Positions 14,764-24,451 of a stretch of DNA of 64,000 bases are shown piece by piece (the stretch's first letter is position 1; each line of letters begins with the position of its first letter). The notes under the pieces were generated by a model. That model was not told where the DNA came from, did no database searches, and was given only the letters and a program-made list of their open reading frames with translations. The DNA is taken from the NCBI RefSeq assembly GCF_900109035.1, contig NZ_FNYD01000008.1, positions 1-64,000 of the forward strand, read 5' to 3'. The DNA is from Cribrihabitans marinus. GTDB taxonomy: Bacteria; Pseudomonadota; Alphaproteobacteria; Rhodobacterales; Rhodobacteraceae. Made by a program: the position numbers and the translations under genes.

Positions 14764-15858
14764 TCAGGACGGTTGCGAGGACCGCAGTTCGGCGCGGATC
14801 TCGGACCCGTGCTGGTCGCGGGCCGGGCTTTCGCCTGTTTCGCTCCGGTGGGTCGAGAAGCGCGGCGCGGGGCGCGGCTGCGGTGTGGCACCGGTCGTGT
14901 CCCAGGCGCCTCGGGCAGCGTTCATCGGGTGAGCCGCGGCCTCGGATGGGCTGAGCACCGGGGCGACGCAGGCCTCCGTCCCGGCGAAATGCGCGGCCCA
15001 GTGGTCACGGGGATGCCGGGCGAAGAGCCGGGCCAGTCGATCGGTGAGCGCGGGCCAGAGTGCCCGGTCGAACTGGCGCCGGAAATCGGGGTCCCCGGCG
15101 AGGCCCATCCGGTCCAGGAACGCGGCGTAGAATTTCGGCTCGAGGCATTGCACGGTCACGTGGCCGCCATCGGCGCAGGCATAGCTGCGGCTCCAATGCG
15201 GGCCGTCGAGCAGGCTGTGGCCCCGGGTCTCGGACAGGTTGCCGCTCTGCGCCAGGCTCATCAGCAGCGACATCATATGTGCCGAGCCGTCGTAGATCGC
15301 GGCATCCACCACGGTGCCCTGTCCGGTGGCGCGGGCATTCAGCAGCCCGGCCAAGAGCCCTGCGACCAGGTAGAGCGCCCCTCCGCCGATATCGCCCAGC
15401 AGGGTGGGTGGGGTCTGTGGCGGCTGGCCCGGCGGCGAAGCATACCAGAGCGCGCCCGACAGCGCGACATAGTTCAGGTCGTGCCCCGCCGTCTGCGCCA
15501 GAGGGCCGGTCTGGCCCCAGCCGGTCATGCGGCCATAGACCAGCGCCGGGTTGCGCGCCAGGCAGGCGTCGGGGCCGAGGTCCAGGCGCTCCATCACGCC
15601 GGGGCGGAAGCCCTCGATCAGCGCGTCGGCGCCGTCAACCAGCGCCTGCGCCGTGGCGCGGTCGTCGGCCTGCTTGAGATCCAGCGCGATGGACCGCTTG
15701 CTACGGTCCAGCGGCGAGGGGTCGGGCATGCCCGGCGCCACCGGCCCCGTGGCCCGGTGGATCACGATGACATCGGCGCCCAGCTCCGCCAGCATCATGG
15801 CGGCGAAAGGCGCGGGGCCGAGCCCCTCGAACTCGATGATGCGAATGCCGGACAGCAT
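14764..15858 (-). CDS. CoA transferase family III, alpha-methylacyl-CoA racemase type
   Basis: A 364-residue CaiB/BaiF-family protein. The N-terminal MLSGIRIIEFEGLGPAPFAA, the ADVIVIHR segment, the catalytic-region GHDLNYVALSGAL and DAAIYDGS are typical of alpha-methylacyl-CoA racemases, which epimerise 2-methylacyl-CoA esters for beta-oxidation. ATG 15858 is preceded by a strong GGAGGAA ribosome site; an upstream start is unsupported. The last 60 residues are Pro/Arg/Ser-rich and probably not part of the fold. It lies 43 bases after a DMT-type exporter gene on the same strand, so the two may be cotranscribed. A true CoA-transferase activity cannot be excluded. Confidence 0.85.
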   Translation of the reverse strand: MLSGIRIIEFEGLGPAPFAAMMLAELGADVIVIHRATGPVAPGMPDPSPLDRSKRSIALDLKQADDRATAQALVDGADALIEGFRPGVMERLDLGPDACLARNPALVYGRMTGWGQTGPLAQTAGHDLNYVALSGALWYASPPGQPPQTPPTLLGDIGGGALYLVAGLLAGLLNARATGQGTVVDAAIYDGSAHMMSLLMSLAQSGNLSETRGHSLLDGPHWSRSYACADGGHVTVQCLEPKFYAAFLDRMGLAGDPDFRRQFDRALWPALTDRLARLFARHPRDHWAAHFAGTEACVAPVLSPSEAAAHPMNAARGAWDTTGATPQPRPAPRFSTHRSETGESPARDQHGSEIRAELRSSQPS

Positions 15859-15901
15859 GGGTTCCTCCGTTTCGAATGGTGTTTGGCCTGTGCGCATGGT
15901 G

Positions 15902-16882
15902 TCAGAACCGGGCCTTGAGCCCGGCGCGGGCCGGGCGGCGGGTGCGTCCGCGCTCGCGCAGGAAAACGAACAGGCCGGCGCCGACGATCAGCATCATGCC
16001 CAGCCAGACCTGCCAGCCCGGCAGTTCGGACCAGATCATCCAGCCCCAGAAGACCGCCAGCGGCAGACCGACATATTCGAACGGGGCCACGGTGGCCGCA
16101 TCCGCCATCCGGTAGGCGGCGCTCAGGCAATAGGCGACCACGGCCGAGTTCATGCCCAGCACCAGAAAGAGCGGCCAGTCCGGGTCGTCGGGCCAGGTCC
16201 AGGCGCGCAGCAGGAATTGCAGGCTGGTGCTTTCGGTGCCGGTGGCAAAGCGCCCGTCGCCGGCCACCAGGAAGAACCCCACCGAGATCGCGAGGAACAT
16301 GCCCTGGGTATAAACCGCCAGCGCCGAGGCCTTCATCGCGACCCCCAGCTTGCGGGTCAGAAGCTGCATCAGCGCATAGGTCAGCGCCGCCAGGACCGGC
16401 AGCAGCAGCACCAGCCGCGGCACGTCCAGCGCGGCGCCGCTTTGCCAGGGGCGCTGCATCAGCAGGACACCGCCGAACCCCACCAGCACCGCACCCAGCC
16501 GCATCGGGCCGACCCGTTCGCCGAGAATCGGGACGGAGAGCAGCGTAATGAAAAGTGGCGCAACGAAGAACAGCGCGGTCGCCTCGGCGATGGGAAGGGC
16601 GGCCAGTGCCACGAAAAACGTCATGTTGGCAATGACGATCAAGAGCCCGCGCAGCAGGTGCAGCCCGGGCTGGCGCGTCTTGAGGATCGACCAGCCGCCC
16701 TCGATCCGGACCAGGGCAAGGCTGAACAGCAGCCCGATGCCGGACCGGGTAAAGACGATCTGGTGCAGGGGATAGTCGCCCGACAGCTGCTTGATCAGCA
16801 TGTCGTTGACCGAGATCGTGAACACGCCGGCGATCACGAAGGCAATTCCGGCTGCCGGATTGTTTGACCTGACCTGCATCAT
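15902..16882 (-). CDS. EamA/DMT-superfamily transporter
   Basis: A 326-residue inner-membrane protein with about ten hydrophobic helices arranged as two EamA repeats. The first half includes FVIAGVFTISVNDMLIKQL and ALPIAEATALFFVAPLFITL; the second half has MADAATVAPFEYVGLPLAVF, the repeat equivalent. Such proteins export or import small metabolites. The substrate is not predictable. Start ATG 16882 is the first of two adjacent ATG codons, after GGGAGA. The gene is divergent from an ABC exporter (185 bp between starts) and upstream of the CoA transferase gene. Confidence 0.85.
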   Translation of the reverse strand: MMQVRSNNPAAGIAFVIAGVFTISVNDMLIKQLSGDYPLHQIVFTRSGIGLLFSLALVRIEGGWSILKTRQPGLHLLRGLLIVIANMTFFVALAALPIAEATALFFVAPLFITLLSVPILGERVGPMRLGAVLVGFGGVLLMQRPWQSGAALDVPRLVLLLPVLAALTYALMQLLTRKLGVAMKASALAVYTQGMFLAISVGFFLVAGDGRFATGTESTSLQFLLRAWTWPDDPDWPLFLVLGMNSAVVAYCLSAAYRMADAATVAPFEYVGLPLAVFWGWMIWSELPGWQVWLGMMLIVGAGLFVFLRERGRTRRPARAGLKARF

Positions 16883-17067
16883 CTGAATCTCCCGCCCACG
16901 CGGCAGGGCCCCTCGGTTGACCCGTCCAACCGCTAGCACAGGCCGGGTTGCAAGTGGATTTCTGTTTTCCGGCGGACCCTGCGGCGCCGCGCAGCCGGTT
17001 GTGCGGCGGCCCCCCTGTTCCTGCCCCGGCGGGCAGGATAGGATCGCCGGCGCAACGAGGGGGGCGC

Positions 17068-17997
17068 ATGAGCACAATCCTGTCCATCGAGAACCTGCGC
17101 AAGTTCTATGACGGCGGCTTTGAGGCGCTCAAGGGCGTGTCGCTGGACATCGCTGAAGGCGAGATCCTGGCGCTGCTGGGGCCGAACGGTGCGGGCAAGA
17201 CCACGCTGATCTCGACGGTCTGCGGGATCACCACGCCCAGTTCCGGCCGTGTGACCGTGGGTGGCCACGATATCCAGAGCGATTTTCGCGCCGCGCGGCA
17301 GATGATCGGCCTGGTGCCGCAGGAGATCGCGCTGGAGCCGTTCGAGAAGGTGATGAACACGGTGCGGTTCTCGCGCGGGCTGTTCGGGCATCGCAGGGAC
17401 GACGCGCGGATGGAGGAGATCCTGCGCAAGCTGTCGCTTTGGGAAAAGCGCAATGCCGCGATCCGCGAGCTGTCGGGCGGCATGAAGCGGCGGGTGCTGA
17501 TCGCCAAGGCCCTGGCGCATGAGCCGCGCGTGCTGTTCCTGGACGAGCCGACCGCCGGCGTGGATGTCGAGCTGCGCAAGGACATGTGGGACATCGTGGC
17601 CGAGCTGAAACGGGCCGGTGTGACGATCATCCTGACCACCCATTACATCGAAGAGGCCGAGGCCATCGCCGACCGTGTCGGTGTCATCAACAACGGCGAG
17701 TTGCTGCTGGTGCAGGACAAGGCCAGCCTGATGGCGCAGATGGGCCAGAAACAGATCGAGGTGATGCTGGTCGAGCGGATCGATGCGATCCCCGACGCGC
17801 TGTCTTCCTATGAGCTTGCGCTGAACGGGGCGGGCGATTCGCTGATCTATACCTATGACGTTCATGGCGAGCGCACCGGCATCACCGCGTTACTCAACGA
17901 CGTGGCGCAGGCCGGTCTGACCCTGCGGGATGTCTCGACGCGGCAGTCCAGCCTGGAAGAGATCTTCGTCTCGCTGGTTTCGGAGGATGCCGCATGA
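17068..17997 (+). CDS. ABC transporter ATP-binding protein (ABC-2 type exporter)
   Basis: A 309-residue ATPase. Walker A is GPNGAGKTT (38-46), the Q-loop is GLVPQEIA, the signature is LSGGMKRR, and Walker B is [12 protein letters not shown] with the D-loop following. The switch histidine is in TTHYIEEAE. The extra C-terminal region of about 80 residues is typical of ABC-2 exporters of the YadG/NodI type. ATG 17068 follows a G-rich ribosome site. The gene overlaps the permease gene by four bases (ATGA), so the pair forms one exporter of unknown substrate, perhaps a lipid or polysaccharide-related compound. Confidence 0.93.
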   Translation: MSTILSIENLRKFYDGGFEALKGVSLDIAEGEILALLGPNGAGKTTLISTVCGITTPSSGRVTVGGHDIQSDFRAARQMIGLVPQEIALEPFEKVMNTVRFSRGLFGHRRDDARMEEILRKLSLWEKRNAAIRELSGGMKRRVLIAKALAHEPRVLFLDEPTAGVDVELRKDMWDIVAELKRAGVTIILTTHYIEEAEAIADRVGVINNGELLLVQDKASLMAQMGQKQIEVMLVERIDAIPDALSSYELALNGAGDSLIYTYDVHGERTGITALLNDVAQAGLTLRDVSTRQSSLEEIFVSLVSEDAA

Positions 17998-18755
17998 ACT
18001 GGGCCGCCATCGCCGCCATCTACCGGTTCGAAATGACCCGGTTCTTTCGCACGTTGCTGCAGAGCTTCTTTTCGCCGGTGCTCAGCACCTCGCTCTACTT
18101 TGTGGTCTTCGGCACCGCCATCGGCAGCCGGATCCAGGAGATCGAGGGCGTGAGCTATGGCGCGTTCATCGTGCCGGGCCTGATCATGCTGTCGGTGGTG
18201 ATGCTGGCGATCTCGAACGCGTCTTTCGGCATCTACTTTCCGAAATTCCTGGGCACGATCTATGAATTGCTGTCGGCGCCGGTGAACTTCCTGGAGATCG
18301 TCATCGGCTATGTCGGTGCGGCGGCGACCAAGGCGCTGTTTGTCGGGCTGGTGATCCTGGCCACCGCCACTCTGTTCGTCGAGATCCGCATACAGCATCC
18401 GCTGGCGATGGCGGCGTTCCTGATCCTGACCTGCCTCAGTTTCTCGCTGCTGGGCTTCATCATCGGCATCTGGGCGGGCAATTTCGAACAGATGTCGCTG
18501 GTGCCGCAGCTGGTGGTGACGCCGCTGATCTTCCTGGGTGGCACGTTCTATTCGATCACCATGCTGCCGCCGGTCTGGCAGACCGTCACGCTGTTCAACC
18601 CGGTGGTCTACCTGATCTCGGGGTTCCGCTGGTCCTTCTACGGCCTGGCGGATGTGCCGATCGGGCTCAGCCTGCTGGCGATCGCGGCCTTCACCGGCGG
18701 GTGCCTTGCGGTGATCTGGTGGATCTTCAAGACCGGCTGGCGAATCCGCAGCTGA
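17994..18755 (+). CDS. ABC-2 type permease
   Basis: A 253-residue membrane subunit with six predicted helices. It has the ABC-2 motif region [23 protein letters not shown] followed by [20 protein letters not shown], the coupling region seen in YadH/NodJ-like permeases, and [16 protein letters not shown] before the last helices. It starts inside the stop of the ATPase gene (ATGA overlap), so the two proteins are translationally coupled and form a homodimeric-type exporter. Confidence 0.93.
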   Translation: MNWAAIAAIYRFEMTRFFRTLLQSFFSPVLSTSLYFVVFGTAIGSRIQEIEGVSYGAFIVPGLIMLSVVMLAISNASFGIYFPKFLGTIYELLSAPVNFLEIVIGYVGAAATKALFVGLVILATATLFVEIRIQHPLAMAAFLILTCLSFSLLGFIIGIWAGNFEQMSLVPQLVVTPLIFLGGTFYSITMLPPVWQTVTLFNPVVYLISGFRWSFYGLADVPIGLSLLAIAAFTGGCLAVIWWIFKTGWRIRS

Positions 18756-18862
18756 CCTTTCGTTGCATATTTGCCGTTCGAAGGCCGGAAAACCGCTGCC
18801 GTCGCGTTTCTGTCGCGGGCGACACCTTGTTTGCGGTCGGTGCGCAATCTACATCGGCATCC

Positions 18863-19660
18863 ATGAAACTCAGGCTGCCTTTTCTGAAGAACCCGCCATT
18901 GGTGTCCGTTGTGCGCATGGCGGGAACCATCGGCATGGCCGGTCGCGGGTCGCTCAGCGACGCGGCGCTGGCGCCGGTGTTGGAGCGGGCGTTCCGGCGC
19001 GGCAAGCCGGCGGCGGTCGCGTTGCAGATCAATTCGCCCGGCGGCTCTCCGGCCCAGAGCGCGCTGATCGGCGCCCGCATCCGGCGGCTGGCCGAGGAAC
19101 ACGGGATCCCGGTTCATGCCTTCGTCGAGGACGTCGCCGCCTCGGGCGGATACTGGCTGGCGGCTGCGGCGGACGAGATCTGGGCCGACGACAATTCCGT
19201 TCTGGGCTCGATCGGGGTGATTTCCTCGGGCTTCGGCGCGCATATCTTTCTGGCCCGGCAGGGCATCGAACGGCGCGTGCACACCGCCGGCAAGTCCAAG
19301 TCGATGCTGGATCCGTTCTCTCCGGAAAAGGAAGAGGACGTCGCCCGGCTCAAGGTGGTCCTGGAGGACATCCACGAGAATTTCATCGCCCATGTAAAGG
19401 CCCGCCGGGGCAGCCGCCTGGACGGCAAGACCGATCTCTTCACCGGCGAGATCTGGCTGGCGCGCCGTGCCGCCGAACTGGGGCTGATCGACGGCATCGC
19501 GCATCTGAAACCCAAGATGCAGGAGGTCTTTGGCGACAAGGTGCAATTCCGCCAATACGGGCTGCGCCGGCCATTCCTGTCGCGGCTGACCGCGGGCGTC
19601 CTGAACGAGGCCGCAGCCGGCATCGAGGAGCGCGCCGCATATGCGCGTTTCGGGCTTTGA
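18863..19660 (+). CDS. S49-family signal-peptide-peptidase-like serine protease
   Basis: A 265-residue SppA/SohB-like peptidase that cleaves within or beside membranes. The Ser/Lys dyad can be placed: S94 in VAASGGYW, and the lysine K146 in AGKSKSMLDPF. QINSPGGSP (55-63) is the conserved oxyanion-region motif. No clear N-terminal membrane helix is present, so it may be cytoplasmic or loosely attached, like short bacterial SppA forms. ATG 18863 is about 110 bases after the ABC permease gene. It overlaps the next small gene by 20 bases, giving a likely operon with the zinc-ribbon protein and the antiporter. Confidence 0.88.
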   Translation: MKLRLPFLKNPPLVSVVRMAGTIGMAGRGSLSDAALAPVLERAFRRGKPAAVALQINSPGGSPAQSALIGARIRRLAEEHGIPVHAFVEDVAASGGYWLAAAADEIWADDNSVLGSIGVISSGFGAHIFLARQGIERRVHTAGKSKSMLDPFSPEKEEDVARLKVVLEDIHENFIAHVKARRGSRLDGKTDLFTGEIWLARRAAELGLIDGIAHLKPKMQEVFGDKVQFRQYGLRRPFLSRLTAGVLNEAAAGIEERAAYARFGL

Positions 19661-19832
19661 CGTGATCGTAAAGGTCGTTCTTCTGTTTCTCATCGGCATG
19701 GCCGTGCTGGCCATGTTCGGCAAGCTGCGCCTGCCTGGGCAGGACAAGCTGGCTGCGCGCAAATGCCCGGGCTGCGGGCGCTACCGGATCGGCAAGGGAC
19801 CGTGCGCCTGCGGCAAGGGAGGCCGGTCATGA
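19641..19832 (+). CDS. Small membrane-anchored zinc-ribbon protein (63 aa)
   Basis: One hydrophobic helix, VIVKVVLLFLIGMAVLAMFG (about 8-27), is followed by a basic stretch and four cysteines spaced as CPGCGRYRIGKGPCACG, which would make a compact zinc ribbon in the cytoplasm. It starts within the S49 peptidase gene (20-base overlap) and ends by an ATGA overlap with the antiporter gene, so it is embedded in a coupled three-gene unit. I know of no assigned function. Its placement suggests an accessory role to the peptidase or the exchanger. Confidence 0.7.
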   Translation: MRVSGFDVIVKVVLLFLIGMAVLAMFGKLRLPGQDKLAARKCPGCGRYRIGKGPCACGKGGRS

Positions 19833-20779
19833 TGCCATGGCTGCTGTCCGGGCTGGGCCTGGTGATCCTGCTTCTGGCCGGTGACGCGCTGGTGCGCGGC
19901 GCGGTGAACCTGAGCCTGCGGCTGGGCGTTCCGGCACTGATCGTCAGCCTGACGATCGTTGCATTCGGTACCTCGGCGCCCGAGCTTCTGATCGCCATCA
20001 AGGCGGTGCAGGAAAACGCGCCCGGCATCGCGCTGGGTAATGTGGTGGGGTCGAACACCGCCAATATCCTGCTGGTGCTGGGGGTTCCGGCGCTGCTGGC
20101 GACCATGCACACCAGCGAGTGCAACACCCGCAAGACCTATGTCTTCATGCTTGCGGCTTCGGTCCTGTTCATCGCGCTGGCCTTTCTGGGCACCTTCACG
20201 GCGGCCACCGGCGTCATCCTGCTGCTGGCGCTGGCGCTGGTCCTGTGGGACGCCTTCAGGGACGCACGCGCCCACCGCAATGCCTGCGGTGCCGAGGACG
20301 ACCTGGAGGGGCTGGAAGAGGCCGACCCCGACATGCCCTACTGGCGGATCGCGGTCTACCTCGTGCTGGGCCTGATCGGCCTGCCGATGGGCGCGCATCT
20401 GCTGGTCGAGAACGCCAGCATCATCGCCCGCACCTATGGAGTCAGCGAGACCGTGATCGGCCTGACCCTGGTGGCGGTCGGCACCTCGTTGCCCGAACTG
20501 GCCACGACGGTCATGGCCGCGCTGCGGCGGCAGGCGGATGTCGCGCTGGGCAATGTCATCGGGTCGAACATGTTCAACCTGCTGGCCATCGTCGGCATCG
20601 CGACACTTGTCGGCCCGATCCCCGTGGATCCCGAGTTCCTGCGCTTCGACCTCTGGGTGATGCTGGCGGCCTCTCTGCTGCTGATCCCGTTCGTGTTTTT
20701 CCGCAAGGATCTGACGCGGATCTGGGGGGTGGCCTTGACCGCGATGTACGTGGCCTATGTGATCGCGGTATTGACCTAG
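19829..20779 (+). CDS. Calcium/sodium antiporter (CaCA family, YrbG-like)
   Basis: A 316-residue inner-membrane exchanger with about ten helices and the two alpha-repeats of the CaCA family: IVAFGTSAPELLIAIKA with NVVGSNTANILLVLG in the first half, and LVAVGTSLPELATTVMA with NVIGSNMFNLLAIVG in the second half. The acidic residue in each (P-E-L) coordinates Ca2+. A hydrophilic acidic loop with EDDLEGLEEADPD lies between the halves. It starts at ATG 19829 in an ATGA overlap with the zinc-ribbon gene. Confidence 0.93.
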   Translation: MMPWLLSGLGLVILLLAGDALVRGAVNLSLRLGVPALIVSLTIVAFGTSAPELLIAIKAVQENAPGIALGNVVGSNTANILLVLGVPALLATMHTSECNTRKTYVFMLAASVLFIALAFLGTFTAATGVILLLALALVLWDAFRDARAHRNACGAEDDLEGLEEADPDMPYWRIAVYLVLGLIGLPMGAHLLVENASIIARTYGVSETVIGLTLVAVGTSLPELATTVMAALRRQADVALGNVIGSNMFNLLAIVGIATLVGPIPVDPEFLRFDLWVMLAASLLLIPFVFFRKDLTRIWGVALTAMYVAYVIAVLT

Positions 20780-20801
20780 GTTCCGAGCGAGGTAGACCCC
20801 A

Positions 20802-21581
20802 ATGAGCCGAGCCCTTGTCACCGGCGCCGGTGTCCGGCTGGGCCGCGAGATGGCGCTCTACTTGGCCCGTCGCGGGCATGACGTGGCGGTGCATTACGCC
20901 CGCTCGGGCGAGGCCGCGGCGCAGGTCGTCGGCGAGATCCGCGCGCTGGGCCGCTCTGCCGTCGCCCTGCAGGCCGATCTGCTGCAGGAGGACCAGTCGA
21001 CTGCACTGCTGCCGGCGGCGGCCGAGGCGCTGGGCGGGCCGGTGACATGCCTCGTCAACAACGCCTCGATCTTCGAATACGACACCGTGGAAAGCGCCAC
21101 CCGGGACAGCTGGGACCGGCACATGGAAAGCAACCTGCGCGCGCCCTTCGTGCTGACCCAGGCGATGGCCGCGCAGGGCCTCTCTGCAACGCGCGATGCG
21201 GCGGGTGAGCCGGTGGCGGCGGGGCTGGTCCTGAACATGATCGACATGCGCGTGCGCAAGCCGACGCCGGAATTCATGAGCTACACCATCGCCAAGATGG
21301 GCTTGTGGGCGATGACGCGGACCACCGCCCAGGCGCTGGCGCCGGCGATCCGCGTCAATGGCATTGGCCCCGGCCCGACCCTGCAGGGACACCGCCAGTC
21401 GGACGCCCATTTCGCTCAGCAGCGCGACAAGACGATCCTGCAACGGGGCTCTAACCCCGCCGACATTACCGCCGCGCTGGGTTATTTCCTGGACGCGCCG
21501 GCCGTGACCGGGCAGTTGCTTTGCGTCGATGGCGGTCAGCACCTGGCGTGGAAAACCCCGGACATACTGGGCCTTGAATAG
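20802..21581 (+). CDS. SDR-family oxidoreductase, pteridine reductase/FolM-like
   Basis: A 259-residue short-chain dehydrogenase with full catalytic residues: the YTIAK tetrad segment, NNASIF and a cofactor loop TGAGVRLGRE. The 'T-G-x-x-x-R-x-G' loop with Arg and the HYARSG after strand 2 resemble pteridine/dihydromonapterin reductases (PTR1/FolM) and predict NADPH use. A C-terminal GPGPTLQ segment is also typical. It may reduce dihydrofolate or dihydromonapterin. Another small-molecule substrate cannot be ruled out. The ribosome site GAGGTAG precedes ATG 20802. Confidence 0.75.
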   Translation: MSRALVTGAGVRLGREMALYLARRGHDVAVHYARSGEAAAQVVGEIRALGRSAVALQADLLQEDQSTALLPAAAEALGGPVTCLVNNASIFEYDTVESATRDSWDRHMESNLRAPFVLTQAMAAQGLSATRDAAGEPVAAGLVLNMIDMRVRKPTPEFMSYTIAKMGLWAMTRTTAQALAPAIRVNGIGPGPTLQGHRQSDAHFAQQRDKTILQRGSNPADITAALGYFLDAPAVTGQLLCVDGGQHLAWKTPDILGLE

Positions 21582-21871
21582 AGGTTCTGGCTGCAAGTTT
21601 TGCACCGGTCACCGTACGGTTACGAAAGCGTTACAAAAATGCCTTTGTTTTCATAAGCTTGCTTCAGATCGATAAAAGTTTTATTGAAAATCAATCACTT
21701 GAGTTTGTGCCTATTTATTAAGCAAATTAACGAAGCCAGCCGGATTCAAAGGAAATTTCAGCGTGACGCAAAGATATCAGCAGAGTTGTCCACAGGAATC
21801 GTGGATTTGTTTTCTCTTGAACCCGGTCGCGGTTGATTGCAGCCCGGGGCAGGGAATCATATCTCGTAGCG
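21582..21871. promoter_or_regulatory. AT-rich intergenic region upstream of uvrC with stacked dyads
   Basis: About 290 bases, much less GC-rich than the flanks. It contains a perfect palindrome ACCGTACGGT (21611-21620), ATAAAA-G-TTTTAT (21672-21684), ATTGA-AAA-TCAAT (21683-21695), and a TTGTCCACA resembling a DnaA box (21786-21794). No gene is supported here. It probably holds the uvrC promoter and possibly an operator. No alphaproteobacterial LexA box (GTTC-N7-GTTC or GAAC-N7-GAAC) was found. Confidence 0.55.
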
Positions 21872-23746
21872 ATGGATGAGTCCCTCGACAGAAACGGCGC
21901 CACAGCCGCAAGCGGGTATGCCTGCATCCAGCAGCACCTGAAGACGCTGGACAGCTCGCCCGGTGTCTACCGTATGCTCGATGCCCAGGCCCGGGTGCTA
22001 TATGTCGGCAAGGCGCGCAACCTGCGGGCGCGGGTGGCCAGCTACTCTCGCCCCGGGCACGCGCCGCGGATCGAGCGGATGATCTCCGAGACCGCCTCGA
22101 TGATGTTCCTGACCACGCGCACCGAGACCGAGGCGCTGTTGCTGGAACAGAACCTGATCAAGCAGCTCAAGCCGAAATACAACGTGCTGCTGCGCGACGA
22201 CAAAAGCTTTCCCAACATCCTCGTGGCCAAGGATCATGCCTTTCCGCAGATCAAGAAACATCGCGGCGCGAAAAAGGAGAAAGGGGCCTATTTCGGTCCC
22301 TTCGCCAGCGCCGGGGCGGTCAACCGCACGCTGAACCAGTTGCAGAAGGCGTTTCTTCTCCGCAATTGCTCGGACGCGGTGTTCGACAGCCGCACACGGC
22401 CCTGCCTGCTCTACCAGATCAAGCGGTGTTCGGGGCCATGTGTCGGGCTGATTTCCGGCGAGGACTATGCCGAAAGCGTCCGCGACGCCGAGCGGTTCCT
22501 CTCCGGTCGTTCGACCCGCGTACAGGAGGAGCTTGCCGAGCAGATGGAGGCCGCATCCGAGGCGATGGAATTCGAACGCGCCGCCGCGTTGCGCGACCGT
22601 ATCCGGGCGCTGACCCAGGTGCAGACGGCGCAGGGGATCAACCCGCGCGGCGTGACCGAGGCCGATGTCGTCGCGCTGCACATGGAAAGCGGGCAAGCCT
22701 GTGTGCAGGTGTTCTTCATCCGCGCCAACCAGAACTGGGGCAATCGCGACTTCTATCCCCGTGTCGGCGCCGATGTCGGCGCGGCCGAAGTGATGGAGGC
22801 GTTCCTGGGACAGTTCTACGACAACAAGGAACCGCCCCGGCAGCTGATCCTGTCCGACGCGATCGAGAATGCCGACCTGATGACCCAGGCGTTGAGCGAC
22901 AAGGCCGGGCGCAAGGTCGAGATCCTGGTGCCCCAGCGCGGTGAAAAGGCCGAGCTGGTCTCGGGCGCGCTGCGCAACGCGCGCGAGGCGCTGGGCCGGC
23001 GGATGGCCGAAAGCGCGACCCAGGCCAGGCTGCTGCGTGGCGTGGCCGAGGCGTTCGAGCTGGACGGTCCGCCGCAGCGGATCGAGGTCTATGACAACAG
23101 CCACATCCAGGGCGCCAACGCCGTCGGCGCGATGATCGTGGCCGGGCCGGACGGGTTCATGAAGAACGCTTACCGCAAGTTCAACATCCGGGGCGACGAC
23201 CTGACGCCCGGTGACGATTTCGGCATGATGAAGGAGGTTTTGACCCGCCGTTTCACCCGCCTGCTCAAGGACGATCCCGACCGCGACAAGGGGCTGTGGC
23301 CCGATCTGCTGCTGATCGACGGCGGCGCCGGACAGGTCAGCGCGGTGGCCGAGATCATGCGCGCCCACGGGGTCGAGGACATTCCCATGATCGGCGTCGC
23401 CAAGGGCATCGACCGCGATCACGGCAAGGAGGAGTTCCACAGGGTGGGGCGGCGGCCCTTCGCGCTGAAACGCAACGACCCGGTTTTGTATTTCATCCAG
23501 CGCCTGCGCGACGAGGCGCACCGCTTCGCCATCGGCACCCACCGCGCCCGTCGCGCCAAGGCGGTGGGCGCGACGCCGCTGGACGAGGTGCCCGGCGTGG
23601 GGGCCACGCGCAAACGGGCCTTGTTGGCGCATTTCGGCAGCGCCAAGGCGGTCAGCCGGGCCAACCTTGCCGATCTCAAGGCGGTCGACGGCATCTCGGA
23701 CACGCTGGCCGAGACGATCTATGACTACTTCCACGACCGTGGCTGA
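21872..23746 (+). CDS. uvrC: Excinuclease ABC subunit C
   Basis: UvrC makes both incisions in nucleotide excision repair. Domains in order: GIY-YIG nuclease ([25 protein letters not shown], about residues 33-58), a Cys-containing region ([15 protein letters not shown]), a UVR/UvrB-binding helix hairpin ([18 protein letters not shown]), an RNase H-like 5' endonuclease domain ([27 protein letters not shown]) and C-terminal HhH repeats ([19 protein letters not shown]). Length 624 is normal. I prefer ATG 21872 (MDESLDRNG); TTG 21833 would add 13 residues. No ribosome site is strong for either. It is followed by pgsA 111 bases later. Confidence 0.97.
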   Translation: MDESLDRNGATAASGYACIQQHLKTLDSSPGVYRMLDAQARVLYVGKARNLRARVASYSRPGHAPRIERMISETASMMFLTTRTETEALLLEQNLIKQLKPKYNVLLRDDKSFPNILVAKDHAFPQIKKHRGAKKEKGAYFGPFASAGAVNRTLNQLQKAFLLRNCSDAVFDSRTRPCLLYQIKRCSGPCVGLISGEDYAESVRDAERFLSGRSTRVQEELAEQMEAASEAMEFERAAALRDRIRALTQVQTAQGINPRGVTEADVVALHMESGQACVQVFFIRANQNWGNRDFYPRVGADVGAAEVMEAFLGQFYDNKEPPRQLILSDAIENADLMTQALSDKAGRKVEILVPQRGEKAELVSGALRNAREALGRRMAESATQARLLRGVAEAFELDGPPQRIEVYDNSHIQGANAVGAMIVAGPDGFMKNAYRKFNIRGDDLTPGDDFGMMKEVLTRRFTRLLKDDPDRDKGLWPDLLLIDGGAGQVSAVAEIMRAHGVEDIPMIGVAKGIDRDHGKEEFHRVGRRPFALKRNDPVLYFIQRLRDEAHRFAIGTHRARRAKAVGATPLDEVPGVGATRKRALLAHFGSAKAVSRANLADLKAVDGISDTLAETIYDYFHDRG

Positions 23747-23857
23747 GCCGGGCGTCCAACCGCTCCGAAACACCGCCGGCGACACCAGGCGCATGGCGGG
23801 CACAGATTTTCCGGCCACCGGCTTTCAAGTTTCCGAACGCCGCTATAGTGTCCGCTC

Positions 23858-24451
23858 ATGACGTGGAACCTGCCCAATATCCTGACCTTGCTGAGGCTGC
23901 TTGCGGCGCCCGGTATGGCGGTGATGTTTCTCTATTTCACGCGACCTTATGCCGACTGGTTCGCGCTGGTCCTTTTCGTCACCGCGGCCGTCACCGACTG
24001 GTTCGACGGCTACCTGGCGCGGGCCTGGAAACAGGAGACCCGGATCGGCGCGATGATGGACCCGATCGCCGACAAGGCGATGGTGGTGATCGCGCTGATG
24101 ATCATCGTGGGCTATTCCGCGGAGCACTGGACGCCGTGGCTGGTGCTGCCGGCGACGGTGATCCTGTTTCGCGAGGTCTTTGTCTCGGGGCTGCGTGAAT
24201 ACCTGGGTGACGTGGCGGGCACGCTCAAGGTCACCAAACTGGCCAAGTGGAAGACCACGGCGCAGATGATCGCCATCGCGGTGTTGTTCAGCCAGGGCAT
24301 TTTCGAGCATTACCTAGGTATGACGTCATGGAGCGTGGTCTGGTCGGGGCGTATCGGCCTGTGGCTGCTGTGGATTGCCGCGGCGCTGACATTGATCACC
24401 GGCATCGACTACCTACGTAAATCCCTGCCGCACCTGAAGGAGACGCGCTGA
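23858..24451 (+). CDS. pgsA: CDP-diacylglycerol-glycerol-3-phosphate 3-phosphatidyltransferase
   Basis: PgsA makes phosphatidylglycerol phosphate in the inner membrane. The 197-residue protein has the CDP-alcohol phosphotransferase motif D-G-x2-A-R-x8-G-x3-D-x3-D, with D50, R55, G64, D68 and D72 visible in FDGYLARAWKQETRIGAMMD. Several membrane helices follow. MTWNLPNILTLLRL at the N-terminus is typical. It overlaps moaD by one base, an odd pairing of lipid and molybdopterin genes that recurs in alphaproteobacteria next to uvrC. Confidence 0.95.
   Translation: MTWNLPNILTLLRLLAAPGMAVMFLYFTRPYADWFALVLFVTAAVTDWFDGYLARAWKQETRIGAMMDPIADKAMVVIALMIIVGYSAEHWTPWLVLPATVILFREVFVSGLREYLGDVAGTLKVTKLAKWKTTAQMIAIAVLFSQGIFEHYLGMTSWSVVWSGRIGLWLLWIAAALTLITGIDYLRKSLPHLKETR

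Noticed and set aside
21683-21695. ATTGA-AAA-TCAAT as an FNR site
   Set aside because: Inner spacing is three bases between TTGA and TCAA, not six as in TTGAT-N4-ATCAA.
21718-21730. TTAAGCAAATTAA as a CtrA box
   Set aside because: The half-sites are separated by five bases; the consensus needs seven.
21786-21794. TTGTCCACA as part of a replication origin
   Set aside because: A single near-match to a DnaA box, with no cluster and no origin-type genes around.
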